From Paenibacillus bouchesdurhonensis (GTDB lineage: Bacteria; Bacillota; Bacilli; Paenibacillales; Paenibacillaceae), in assembly GCF_900155685.1 (NCBI RefSeq), contig NZ_LT732548.1, positions 3,712,686 to 3,776,685 on the forward strand: DNA of 64,000 nt. The letters run 5' to 3'. How positions within the stretch are numbered: the stretch's first letter is position 1; the number at the start of each line of letters is the position of its first letter. The notes beneath the pieces are model-generated. The model was given only the letters and a program-made list of their open reading frames with translations, was not told the origin of the DNA and searched no databases. Below are positions 43,625 through 52,083 of the stretch, in pieces. The position numbers were made by a program, and so were the translations under genes.

Positions 43625-43653
43625 ATACTTGCTATACTTTTTATATTAAGTAT
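43625..43653. promoter_or_regulatory. Candidate operator upstream of the YodB-like gene
   Basis: ATACTT (43625-43630) and AAGTAT (43648-43653) form an inverted repeat, with an inner TACTT/AAGTA pair at 43635-43652, in the AT-rich promoter zone 20-45 bases before the gene. Autoregulation is typical of HxlR repressors, but the assignment is inference. Confidence 0.45.
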
Positions 43654-43670
43654 AATTATTATATAAAGTT

Positions 43671-44015
43671 ATGGAGGTGATATCCATTCAAATTTGCCCA
43701 TACTTAGAGTATTCCTTCAGCATCCTCGGAAAGAAATGGAACGGATTAATCCTTCACTATCTCTCCCTCTGCGAGAATGGTTCTGCCCATTTCTCAGATA
43801 TTAAGCGGGATCTGACTGACATAACATCAAGGGCATTGTCCTTGAAGCTGACCGAGCTCATCGATTACGGATTAATTGAAAAAAAGGTAACGGCGGAGCC
43901 CGCAGTCACCATTTCGTATGATTTGACTGATAAGGGTCATTCCTTAACAGCAGCACTCGTGCCTATCCAAAAATGGGCTCAGCAGTATGAAAATCCATCT
44001 AGAAAAGAGGAATAG
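43671..44015 (+). CDS. HxlR-family redox-type repressor (YodB-like)
   Basis: Winged-helix regulator of 114 residues (or 109). It closely follows the YodB/CatR pattern: CPYLEYSFSILGKKWNGLILHYL, then ITSRALSLKLTELIDYGLIEKKV and YDLTDKGHSL. The N-terminal Cys (residue 9 from the ATG) matches the conserved Cys6 that senses quinones and diamide in B. subtilis YodB. Annotated here from ATG 43671, but the near-perfect Shine-Dalgarno GGAGGTGAT lies inside that start and is eight bases before an in-frame ATT (43686), giving M-QICPYLE as in YodB. Directly followed by a SpxH-like gene (4-base gap), so the two form an operon. Confidence 0.86.
   Translation: MEVISIQICPYLEYSFSILGKKWNGLILHYLSLCENGSAHFSDIKRDLTDITSRALSLKLTELIDYGLIEKKVTAEPAVTISYDLTDKGHSLTAALVPIQKWAQQYENPSRKEE
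43673..43688 (+). promoter_or_regulatory. Shine-Dalgarno pointing to an ATT start codon
   Basis: GGAGGTGAT (43673-43681), nine-base match to the 16S rRNA tail, eight bases from GGAGG to ATT 43686. ATG 43671 has no comparable upstream site. Confidence 0.5.
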
Positions 44016-44019
44016 AACG

Positions 44020-44946
44020 ATGACAAACCAGAATATGATATGTGATTTACAAACAGGCGTATGCGGAGAAGTGAACGAAGACGGGATACAGGTTATCAAT
44101 TTGAATGGGCCTGAGAAAAAGATTCGTCTCTATTACGTTACCGATCCGATTTGCTCCCATTGCTGGGCGCTTGAACCGGTACTGCGCCGTTTTGAGGCTC
44201 AGTACGGACGCTATTTCCAGTTCCAGACGGTTATGGGAGGTTTACTGGAGAGCTGGAACGGATTTGCCGACGTAAAGAACGGAATTAACAGCCCGGCAGA
44301 TGTAGCCGGTCACTGGCGCGAAGTAGGAGCGCATTCCCGCATGCCGATCGATGGTACGCTATGGCTGGATAATCCTGTACGATCCTCCTTTATTCCTTCT
44401 CGTGTGTATAAAGTCATTCAGCAGCAGGATGAGCAGCTGGCGAACACGTTTTTACGCAGAGCTAGAGAAGCGGTATTTGCCTTTAACAAAAATATTGGAG
44501 AAGACGAAGTACTAATCGACATCGTGAATCAAATCGGTTTAGACGGTGCCTCCGTCGTAGAGCAAGCTGGGATGCCCGCTGCACAAAGCCTATTGGAGCA
44601 GGACTTCGAGCTGTCCCGTTCGCTTGGAGTACGGGGTTTTCCAACGATCATCATGGTCAATCAAGACAATAAAGGTGTGAAAATCGTCGGTGCAAGATCT
44701 TTAGCCGATTATGCGAACGCGCTGGAACAAGTATTGGAGGCAGGGACTCCACAAGCAGGCGCCCTTCCGGAAATGGCAGGCCTCCTGCAGAGGGAGCAGC
44801 ATTTATTCTCTAAGGAGATTGAGGTTATGTATGATTTGCAGCCGCATGAGGTTAACGACTTTCTGGAAAAGTCGCTCTCATCTAGCGATTATACGCTATC
44901 AAAAATTATGGGCGAAACGTTTGTAGTGTCAAATTTATCCACTTAA
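44020..44946 (+). CDS. DsbA-family protein resembling the ClpXP adaptor SpxH (YjbH)
   Basis: Thioredoxin-fold protein of 308 residues, cytosolic. RLYYVTDPICSHCWALEPVLRRFEAQYGRYF (about 37-68) is very close to the YjbH/SpxH opening (DPxCxxCWALEP), with active-site CSHC. The FrnE/DsbA helical insertion and the cis-Pro loop GVRGFPTIIMV (about 208) follow, and a C-terminal DLQPHEV..FL helix matches SpxH-like proteins. SpxH delivers the thiol-stress regulator Spx to ClpXP. An additional ICDLQTGVC pair near the N-terminus is reminiscent of the Cys/His-rich N-end of SpxH. ATG 44020 lies behind GAGGAAT. Second gene of the operon with the YodB-like repressor. Confidence 0.83.
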   Translation: MTNQNMICDLQTGVCGEVNEDGIQVINLNGPEKKIRLYYVTDPICSHCWALEPVLRRFEAQYGRYFQFQTVMGGLLESWNGFADVKNGINSPADVAGHWREVGAHSRMPIDGTLWLDNPVRSSFIPSRVYKVIQQQDEQLANTFLRRAREAVFAFNKNIGEDEVLIDIVNQIGLDGASVVEQAGMPAAQSLLEQDFELSRSLGVRGFPTIIMVNQDNKGVKIVGARSLADYANALEQVLEAGTPQAGALPEMAGLLQREQHLFSKEIEVMYDLQPHEVNDFLEKSLSSSDYTLSKIMGETFVVSNLST

Positions 44947-45010
44947 GAATCGCATGCTTTATGTCGATAAATAAAGAAAAAATATCGATTCGATTCATAG
45001 GGGGAACAGT

Positions 45011-46702
45011 ATGAGATCAGTCAAGGTAAAGCTTATCGGGTCGTTTGTCATTGTATTATTGTTTGTTGGCGTTATAGCATTAACGGGACTATTCCAGATT
45101 GGGAGAATGAGCGATTTTTCAAAAGAGCTTGCCCAGCGATGGATGTACGGGACTGCCATAGTAGACAAGATCAACTTGAATATCGAGCAATTTATGAATA
45201 ATTATAATCAAACATTAACTGCGAAGGATCCGGAAAAGTTACAACAGCTTAACACGGCGATTGATTCTCTGTTACTCGAAATTGACGAAGGTATCATAAA
45301 CTATGAAAGCACACTCCAAACCAATGAAGACAAGAGCTTGTATGGAGAGCTTGCAGATGCCTGGAGCAGATTCAGAGCTGGAATGGAGAAATTAAACAGC
45401 AACCAACTCAGTGCGGACGAGAAATCAATCACCACTGAAGAGGTTACGAAGGCGTTTGAGGAAATCAAGTCTTCCATTGCACAAATCAATGAAATTAATC
45501 AAACTGCAATCGAGCAAACCAATCAGCGTATAGATGAGCTATTTATTACAACCTCATCCATTGTATTTTATCTCGGAATTGGCATTCTAGCTGTGGTTGT
45601 GGTACTTGCTTGGCTGCTTGTCCGCAACTTAACAAGACCCCTGATCGCCACTACCGCAACGATGAACCGCATTGCCGCCGGCGATCTGGCCGTTGAGAAG
45701 CTGACCGTGAACCGTAAGGATGAGTACGGAACAATGATGGAAGCCGTCAACCGAACCATCGTTAACTTGCAGCTGTCTGTCAAGCAAATGCAGGACACCT
45801 CCAATGCCGTAGCCGGCGCTTCTACGCAATTGTTCGCCAGCTCGGAGCAGAACTCGGAAGCGGCGCGCCAGGTAGCGGACATGATCCAACAGGTGGCTAC
45901 CGGCTCCGATGATCAAGCTACGACAGCGATGGAATGCGGAAGAGTCGTTGATGAAATGGCGGAAGGCGTTCAGCGTATTGCCGAGTCGGCCGGAGAAGTG
46001 TCGGAACTATCGCAACATGCCGCAATGCAAGCACGTGTTGGAGCAGATAAAATCGTAGAAGTCTCCGGCAATATGAAAAAGCTGAGCGTAACGGTTGAAG
46101 AAGCCAGCCATACCATTCAAAAGCTGGAGCAGCAATCACAGCAAATTAGCGAGATTTCATCACTCATTAGTCAAATTGCCGCCCAGACGAATTTGCTGGC
46201 CCTCAATGCGAATATCGAGGCTGCCCGAGCCGGGGAGCATGGCCGCGGATTTGCAGTCGTAGCAGGAGAAATCCGTAAATTGGCTGGTCAAAGCGATGAG
46301 TCCTCCCAAAATATTAGCGAGCTGATCGAGACGATTCAGCAGGATATGCTGCTTGCCGTTTCTTCTATGAGCCGCAGTCTGGAAGATGTTCACGAAGGAG
46401 TGGGCACTGTAGCTCAAGCAGAGCAAGCATTTAAAGAAATTGCCACATCCACGGGGGATGTTTCCCTAAGGGTTCAGGAGACAGCTGCCGCAACCGAGCA
46501 GCTTTCGGCTTCAACGGAAGAAGTTGCCGCATCGATCGCCAATATGGGCCAAATCGCTAAGCGAACGGCTGAGATGTCGCAGCAGGTAGCAGCCTCAACG
46601 GAGGAACAACTGGCATCCAGTGAAGAGATTACGAGTTCCTCCGAGTCCTTGTCGGCTACTTCCGTAGAATTGAATAACCTAGTCAATAAATTTACGCTGT
46701 AA
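45011..46702 (+). CDS. Methyl-accepting chemotaxis protein
   Basis: Transmembrane chemoreceptor of 563 residues. TM1 (about 7-28), a four-helix-bundle sensor domain (about 30-180; KINLNIEQFMNNYNQTL), TM2 (about 183-206), HAMP (about 206-260, with RPLIATTATMNRIAAGDL) and a long coiled-coil signalling domain, whose hairpin tip reads ISSLISQIAAQTNLLALNANIEAARAGEHGRGFAVVAGEIRKLA (about 383-426), the universally conserved CheA/CheW contact region. The sensed ligand is unknown. GGGGGAACAG precedes the ATG; monocistronic with a strong terminator. Confidence 0.95.
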   Translation: MRSVKVKLIGSFVIVLLFVGVIALTGLFQIGRMSDFSKELAQRWMYGTAIVDKINLNIEQFMNNYNQTLTAKDPEKLQQLNTAIDSLLLEIDEGIINYESTLQTNEDKSLYGELADAWSRFRAGMEKLNSNQLSADEKSITTEEVTKAFEEIKSSIAQINEINQTAIEQTNQRIDELFITTSSIVFYLGIGILAVVVVLAWLLVRNLTRPLIATTATMNRIAAGDLAVEKLTVNRKDEYGTMMEAVNRTIVNLQLSVKQMQDTSNAVAGASTQLFASSEQNSEAARQVADMIQQVATGSDDQATTAMECGRVVDEMAEGVQRIAESAGEVSELSQHAAMQARVGADKIVEVSGNMKKLSVTVEEASHTIQKLEQQSQQISEISSLISQIAAQTNLLALNANIEAARAGEHGRGFAVVAGEIRKLAGQSDESSQNISELIETIQQDMLLAVSSMSRSLEDVHEGVGTVAQAEQAFKEIATSTGDVSLRVQETAAATEQLSASTEEVAASIANMGQIAKRTAEMSQQVAASTEEQLASSEEITSSSESLSATSVELNNLVNKFTL

Positions 46703-46705
46703 TGC

Positions 46706-46753
46706 AAAAAAGCCGACTGCTGCGAGAAACTCTCACAGCAGTCGGCCTTTTTC
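46706..46753. terminator. Strong terminator after the chemoreceptor
   Basis: AAAAAAGCCGACTGCTG with CAGCAGTCGGCCTTTTT: a 12-bp arm and T-run on one side, A-run on the other, so it can serve both convergent genes. Confidence 0.93.
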
Positions 46754-46772
46754 GGAAACTTATTGCTATAAA

Positions 46773-47567
46773 TTATACGATTTGAAATAGTGACGGCTCC
46801 TCCAAGTTATAAACGGGAACCGAATGAAATGATGCTTGCAGTTGCTTCGCCAATGCTCTCATTCCCGGGGCTTCGCTTTCTGCATGACCAAGTACGATGA
46901 GAGCCGTCTGCCTTCCCTGCTGAACAGCATCTCTAACATACTCCGGCGTTTCCCACTCCGGGCCTTCCCCAATTATGACCAAATCGAGATGCTCTGCCGT
47001 GAATAAAGGAATCACATTAGCGCCTCCGCCCCGGTAACCGACCAATATGCCCGCTCGCTTGCAACTCATCGACATGTCGCCGACAACGCGCACATAGGGA
47101 ATCCGCAACTTGCGCTTCATATAATCCGCAATCTCTTCTACAGTCATCTCAGGTAAATCAACTATTGTCGAAGTCGGGTGAACACGCTCGATGCAATCTT
47201 CCCATTCCAAAGCCTGAACCAGACCAGCCGTGATCCCATCCGGATTATATTTGTGAATGTAATCATGCAGCCGAAAAATGGCAATGCCCGACGCTTCCAG
47301 TAATCTTCGCTTCTGCAAATATACCGGGTCGCCCTCCAGCATATCTGTATTATGATGATGACTATAGCTGCTGCCCTCGTGAGCGATTAATAAATTGATT
47401 CCCAGATCGGCAGCACGCTGGGCAACATGGTATGTCGGCATAAAGGTGACGCCGATTCCGGCAACCAGTGTGTCGGGATTTCCAAATTCCAGTCGATCCA
47501 CGGTATTTTCCAAAGAGCCGATTGGAGCGGTTAAATGATCCAATATTTGCTGTATCGTTATCGTCAT
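46773..47567 (-). CDS. Nif3-like dinuclear metal centre protein (DUF34)
   Basis: Hexameric metal-binding protein of 264 residues. Family landmarks are the N-terminal helix IQQILDHLTAPIG, LLIAHEGSSYSHHH (about 60-73, the His metal ligands), IAIFRLHDYIHK, and ALIVLGHAESEAPGM near the C-terminus with the final His/Glu. The typical insertion-free, single-domain length suggests the short class. Function is unsettled (GTP cyclohydrolase-like fold and metal-chaperone proposals). Last gene of the block following the two oxidoreductase genes, 107 bp apart. Confidence 0.85.
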   Translation of the reverse strand: MTITIQQILDHLTAPIGSLENTVDRLEFGNPDTLVAGIGVTFMPTYHVAQRAADLGINLLIAHEGSSYSHHHNTDMLEGDPVYLQKRRLLEASGIAIFRLHDYIHKYNPDGITAGLVQALEWEDCIERVHPTSTIVDLPEMTVEEIADYMKRKLRIPYVRVVGDMSMSCKRAGILVGYRGGGANVIPLFTAEHLDLVIIGEGPEWETPEYVRDAVQQGRQTALIVLGHAESEAPGMRALAKQLQASFHSVPVYNLEEPSLFQIV

Positions 47568-47674
47568 GGTTATTGCCCTCTCTATACGTTGCTAATCAGA
47601 TCTCATACTAAATTATAGCATGCGGCCCCATCATATAAAGATATCACGCGTTCTATAACGGTTGACCCGTCATC

Positions 47675-48829
47675 CTAACTCCCTTCCGCCCAACGCTGCT
47701 TTGTTGCTGTAATCGTCTCGCCAGTGAGAATTGCCTTCTCGATCATCATGCCAAGATAGTGATCCTGAGAAGCTTCTGCAAGGCTATAGAATCCTGGACC
47801 GCCATGAATATATTCAGCCATGCGCTGCAGACATCGCGCGATCGCAATTTCATCATCATACAGTCGTGCGGGGGCAAACGGATTGTCGTAGAGCCAATGT
47901 TCACCGCAAACGATCCCTTTCAGAAAATACCCCTCCTGATTTTCAAGCTCGCCTTTGTTGATACGCTTCAGTTCCAATTGCAGCGGAACGGTCGTTTCCT
48001 GCTGAATCAAGACGCGGTCGTCGAAAATTTCTCCCCGCTCCCCCCTGACCGAGAGGTGATTCGACCGAATCCAAGAGCGATGCTGATCTCGCGTAAAGTC
48101 GTAAATCCCCAACTGATCGCCAAAATCGAGCCACGCTAAATCTCTTTGTGAAGCAACCATTTTATCTTCCGTTGGCGGCCCTTGACGCGTTGGGCCTTGC
48201 ACCCATTCGGATGTAAAACGCATGCCTTTAATTTTCACTTCCTCGTAAGTAATGCCAAGCATTTTTCGGATCAGACTGACGCCATGGTATAGATGAGAGA
48301 TCGAAACGGTAGTTTCCGTAATTCTCCCGAGCCGCCCAGAATTAATAAGGGCTAACCGCGCTTCTTGAATGGGGTGAAACTGATATTGCTCAGCTACCTG
48401 AATGCGAGCGCCAGCGGCCGTTAATTGATCATGCAGCATTTCAAGTCCCTCTAGATTCGGTGCAGGCGGGGTCTCCATCAACGCAGGTATTCCTGCGTCA
48501 GCCAGCTTGATTAAATAAGCCATGCCCTCTGCTCCGCTGACTGAAACGACGATGAAGTCAGGATGCTCGTTCTGCAGCAACTGCTCAAGGGAACGATAAG
48601 TCATCGTGCCCCACTGCGCCTCCACCGCTCTAGCCTTGGATTCATTCCTCACCACCATGCCGCTAACCTGAAACTGCTCGGGCATAGCCTGAGCAATTCG
48701 CAAATAATATTGCGCGCGGAAGCCCGCTCCGCCAATAATGCCAAACTTCACCGGTTTTACGGCATGCTTCGAGTCCAGTACATTTTCTGCATTGATCTCA
48801 TGTTCCTGATTCTTAAAGTGAATGTCCAT
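47675..48829 (-). CDS. Gfo/Idh/MocA oxidoreductase (first of two)
   Basis: NAD(P)-dependent sugar or polyol dehydrogenase family, 384 residues. A 25-residue N-terminal tail precedes the Rossmann start VKFGIIGGAGFRAQYYLR (about 27-44); SVSGAEGM and ALMETPPAPNLEGLE replace the common EKP loop (TPP in place of EKP), so the catalytic lysine is missing and activity is doubtful. Its start overlaps the end of the upstream paralogue by 17 bases; the two are translated from one message. The pair recalls sugar-oxidation modules in which one member is divergent. Confidence 0.85.
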   Translation of the reverse strand: MDIHFKNQEHEINAENVLDSKHAVKPVKFGIIGGAGFRAQYYLRIAQAMPEQFQVSGMVVRNESKARAVEAQWGTMTYRSLEQLLQNEHPDFIVVSVSGAEGMAYLIKLADAGIPALMETPPAPNLEGLEMLHDQLTAAGARIQVAEQYQFHPIQEARLALINSGRLGRITETTVSISHLYHGVSLIRKMLGITYEEVKIKGMRFTSEWVQGPTRQGPPTEDKMVASQRDLAWLDFGDQLGIYDFTRDQHRSWIRSNHLSVRGERGEIFDDRVLIQQETTVPLQLELKRINKGELENQEGYFLKGIVCGEHWLYDNPFAPARLYDDEIAIARCLQRMAEYIHGGPGFYSLAEASQDHYLGMMIEKAILTGETITATKQRWAEGS

Positions 48830-49976
48830 TGCCGCCTCCAGAGTTTTGATCGTTCATTTGCCCCATTGTTGGCCTCGGCTTAGTATGGAAACGCGGAGCA
48901 TTGGCCAAGATGCCTTCCCTCGTATAAAACGGACTGTCTTTCGTTAACGGAAGGCTCACGGCCCTCTTGGTGATAGACGCTTCGTAAATCGCCGTAATGA
49001 GTTCCAACACCCTTCTCCCTTCCTGTCCGTCGATAAGCACCTGTAGCGATTGATTCTCGATGGCTGTCAAAATGTCGTCAATTTGTCCAGCAAAACCGCT
49101 GTACTGTAGTGTTTCGATACTTTCGTAATACTGTTCAATCTCCTTCTCCAATTCCGTATTCGGCTTCGGAAATCCATTCTCCAACTGAGAGGAGGCGCAT
49201 ACCTTCCACGGGGCTGAAATCCGTGCACGCTCTCCCTGAAAGACCATCTGCCGCTCCTGACCATGATGTATGACCGAGCTCGCAATTTGCGCAAGACTCC
49301 CATTCGGATAAGAAAGGATCGCAATGGAAATGTCCTCAACTTCCGAATTGCGATGCGAGGTGTTGCTGATTACGGCTTGCACGCTTTGCGGCATGCCCAT
49401 CATCCATTGCAGCATGTCCAGATGATGAACGCCATGATTAAGCGTGCAGCCGCCTCCCTCGCTTTCCCAGGTTCCCCTCCACCAGAGATCGTAGTAGTTT
49501 TCACCACGCCACCAGTAGGAATCCACCTGCGCATGAACGATTTTTCCTAATAGACCCGAATCCAGCGTATGCTTAAGCTTCCAATGGGGATCCAGAAAGC
49601 GGTTCTGACCCACCACCGATAGAAGAGTCCTGGATTCTGCAGCTGCCTCCAGCATTTGATCGCATTCCTCCAATGACATTGCCATCGGTTTTTCTACAAT
49701 CACATGTTTGCCCGATCGCAGAAAATCGCTTGCCATCCGGGCATGCAATTGAGGAGGTGTGCAAATCGAAACCAGATCGACTTGCTCATTGTCAAGCAGC
49801 TCTGTGTAATCCTGCACAATCAGACAATCCAGCTGGAATTCGTCTCTGAAGCGGATTGCTTTTTCAATATTATGATTAACTAGGGCAACCACCTTGCAGC
49901 GCTCCGAAAAAGACAAATAAGCCTTTGCGTGGGATCGTGCTATAGAACCCGTTCCGATGATCGCTATGGAAATTAT
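48813..49976 (-). CDS. Gfo/Idh/MocA oxidoreductase (second) with apparent non-canonical start
   Basis: NAD(P)-dependent oxidoreductase of about 387 residues. The frame begins ISIAIIGTGSIARSHAKAYL with the Rossmann GxGxxA motif, then VSICTPP, KHVIVEKPMAM (catalytic Lys, EKP) and GCTLNHGVHHLDML (His-rich active-site region). No ATG, GTG or TTG lies upstream of the Rossmann motif; the first, TTG at 49916, would delete it. AAGGAG (49991-49986) is nine bases from ATA 49976 and twelve from ATT 49973, with a stop just before. I infer ATA or ATT initiation, or a sequencing error. Overlaps the next gene by 17 bases. Confidence 0.82.
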   Translation of the reverse strand: MISIAIIGTGSIARSHAKAYLSFSERCKVVALVNHNIEKAIRFRDEFQLDCLIVQDYTELLDNEQVDLVSICTPPQLHARMASDFLRSGKHVIVEKPMAMSLEECDQMLEAAAESRTLLSVVGQNRFLDPHWKLKHTLDSGLLGKIVHAQVDSYWWRGENYYDLWWRGTWESEGGGCTLNHGVHHLDMLQWMMGMPQSVQAVISNTSHRNSEVEDISIAILSYPNGSLAQIASSVIHHGQERQMVFQGERARISAPWKVCASSQLENGFPKPNTELEKEIEQYYESIETLQYSGFAGQIDDILTAIENQSLQVLIDGQEGRRVLELITAIYEASITKRAVSLPLTKDSPFYTREGILANAPRFHTKPRPTMGQMNDQNSGGGNGHSL

Positions 49977-50344
49977 GACGAATCACTCCTTGATGGATTG
50001 TGTAAGGATAGCGCTTCCATGCCTTTGCATACAAACATTCTGTTTGCTACAGCAATATGCCTTGCTGTATCTATTCTATACTACCAATTCAATGGAGATG
50101 TTGACATACGGGTAATGCACAATTTATTATCAAATCCTCTAAAATTTAAAGGCGCTAAACGGTAAGCAAACTGGAGTTGCAACCTTATAGGATGCAGCCC
50201 TCGCAGTCCTCTGCTTGTTTAGCGCCGTGGCGGGCATTGGTTCAGTGAGCATTGGTTTTCTGGTGTGCAGCGAAAATGGCAATAGGATGACTTCAATTCC
50301 AGTTAGGGGATCTAGTAAACAACTGTTTCTCACAAATTCAATCG
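49977..50344. other. Intergenic region with long hairpin
   Basis: The 368 bp between the oxidoreductase gene and rbsK contain the 76-base hairpin (50151-50226), a GCATTGGTT direct repeat near 50236-50260 and otherwise AT-rich sequence. I see no coding potential. Confidence 0.6.
50151..50226 (-). terminator. 76-base imperfect palindrome downstream of rbsK
   Basis: Terminal arms GGCGCTAAAC and GTTTAGCGCC (10 bp exact). Inner pairs AAGCA/TGCTT, ACTGGAG/CTCGCAGT and TGCAACC/GGATGCA around a TTATA tip make the whole element one long hairpin. On the minus strand it is followed by TTTAAATTTT, so it may terminate rbsK, but it is much longer than the other terminators here. It is not a tRNA. Confidence 0.6.
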
Positions 50345-51262
50345 CTACACCAGAGCGTCAACCTCGCTCCGATCCGGTATGGATGTCTGTGCTCCTGACT
50401 TCGTGACTACGATAGAAGACACTTTTGTTGCAAATCCGATGGCGGCTTCAACGCTCTTGCCCTCGGACAAGCCTACGGCAAAAGCTGCAACAAACGAGTC
50501 GCCGGCTGCCGTTGTATCCACGGCTTTAACCGTCCGGGCCGGGACATGTACGGCACCATTCGCGCTCACATAGAGAGATCCATTACTGCCAAGCGTAACG
50601 ATCAGATTGCTTACACCTTTGGAGAGCAATATTTTTGCCGCCTCTTCTGCCGCTGCTATGGAATCGACGGGCTGCCCGCTCAGCTTCTGCAGCTCGGTCT
50701 CGTTGGGAATTAAATAATCCAGTTTGCCAAGCACGTCATCAGGAATCGAATCCGGTGCCGGCGCCGGATTTAATATAACGGTTTTATTATGCTTGCTCGC
50801 CAATTCAACAGCCTTGTAAACCGCCTCATAAGGAATTTCCATTTGTAAAATAACGATGTCTGTATCCTTGACTAAATCCTCATGAGCCAAAATGTAGTCT
50901 TTGTTGCAAAGATCATTTGCCCCTGCCAGCACGACAATACTGTTGTCTCCTTCATCATTCACTTGAATGACGGCAAGCCCGGAAGATGCCTCTGATACAA
51001 GGTCGATGTGATCTGTATGTACGCCTGCCTGGTTCAGGTTATCGATGAGCGGATCTCCGAATTCATCTCCGCCGACCTTGCCCAGCATATAGACGTCAGC
51101 CCCTAGTTTTGCGGCGGTCACCGCTTGGTTCGCCCCTTTGCCGCCGGGAATCCGCTGAACAGAGCTGCCAAGCAAAGTTTCACCGACCTGCGGAATGTAC
51201 GGAACCCGCAGCACCAAGTCCATATTAATGCTACCTATTACTAAAATTTTGCATGCTGCCAT
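50345..51262 (-). CDS. rbsK: Ribokinase
   Basis: PfkB-family sugar kinase of 305 residues, phosphorylating ribose at O5. MAACKILVIGSINMDLVLRV (1-20) and the PGGKGANQAVTAAKLGADV di-glycine motif (about 39-57) mark ribokinase rather than fructokinase; the C-terminal signature is VDTTAAGDSFVAAFA (about 243-257) with the catalytic Asp in the AAGDS anion hole. No rbsR or rbsDACB transporter genes adjoin it; it heads a block with the two oxidoreductase genes, although a long hairpin separates them. Substrate may be ribose or a related sugar. Confidence 0.9.
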   Translation of the reverse strand: MAACKILVIGSINMDLVLRVPYIPQVGETLLGSSVQRIPGGKGANQAVTAAKLGADVYMLGKVGGDEFGDPLIDNLNQAGVHTDHIDLVSEASSGLAVIQVNDEGDNSIVVLAGANDLCNKDYILAHEDLVKDTDIVILQMEIPYEAVYKAVELASKHNKTVILNPAPAPDSIPDDVLGKLDYLIPNETELQKLSGQPVDSIAAAEEAAKILLSKGVSNLIVTLGSNGSLYVSANGAVHVPARTVKAVDTTAAGDSFVAAFAVGLSEGKSVEAAIGFATKVSSIVVTKSGAQTSIPDRSEVDALV

Positions 51263-51401
51263 AACTCACACCCCTCAATTGCAGTACCTGGATATATACT
51301 TACCTATATCCAAAACTAATCCTACTTTATCTTAATATTCTCTCCAATACCAGTTGATCGAACCGTACATTCTCACATTCGGAAGGAATGAAGAGGAACT
51401 C

Positions 51402-52001
51402 CTACTGGGCCGGCAAGTTCAGTTCTATGGACTGATAATGTTGTTCCATTTCATTTGCGAGATGAATAAGCTTGTTCAACGTTTTAAAGTTTCGTACCGT
51501 TGCGGGAACGCCTAGTTTATCCAGTCTGCCGGACAGCTTTGAATTCCGTGTACTGTTGCCGTAGAGCAGATAGATTTCCTTGCCCTGTATCACGTATTGA
51601 TCTTCGCCAAAATCGGTGGCTTGGAGCTTATCCACCTCTTCGGCAGGCAACTCCTCCCGCAAAATTGAGACGTACAGGCTTTCTCTCGTGGATGATTCCG
51701 CCGCTTTGGCGAGTTCCTCCGCAGTAAAAGGACAGCCCACTGCAATGTCTCGCAGTTCCGCGGCAGTTCTAAGTATAACGCTAACTGAGATTCCGAAGGC
51801 CGATTCAATCCCCTGCTCAATCCGTTTACGCAATGCGGATTCCTCTTCGCCGCTCGATTTAAACAAAACGTTCCCGCTCTGAATGTAGGTTTGTACCCGT
51901 ACAAGGCCTAGCTCCTCTTCAAATACGCGTCTAAGCTCGGCCATTTTAATAATATTCTTGCCTCCCACGTTTATCCCTCGCAGCAGGGCAATATATATCA
52001 T
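51402..52001 (-). CDS. DUF1697 family protein
   Basis: Soluble alpha-beta protein of 199 residues with the family opening YIALLRGINVGGKNIIKMAELRRVFEE (3-29) and TYIQSGNVLFKSS (about 37-49), and C-terminal SKLSGRLDKLGVPATVRNFKTLNKLI. The function is unknown. Monocistronic; the decayed oxalate decarboxylase fragment lies just upstream. Confidence 0.92.
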   Translation of the reverse strand: MIYIALLRGINVGGKNIIKMAELRRVFEEELGLVRVQTYIQSGNVLFKSSGEEESALRKRIEQGIESAFGISVSVILRTAAELRDIAVGCPFTAEELAKAAESSTRESLYVSILREELPAEEVDKLQATDFGEDQYVIQGKEIYLLYGNSTRNSKLSGRLDKLGVPATVRNFKTLNKLIHLANEMEQHYQSIELNLPAQ

Positions 52002-52083
52002 GCTCCATCACCACCTTGTCCCATTTTTAATTAAATTATAGCATAGGGAATTTCCTTCAATAAACTTGAATGTTATTATCAGT

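Noticed and set aside
50151..50226. 76-base structure considered as a tRNA gene
   Set aside because: Length and terminal pairing fit, but there is no T-loop GTTCRA, no anticodon arm and the interior folds as one long hairpin.
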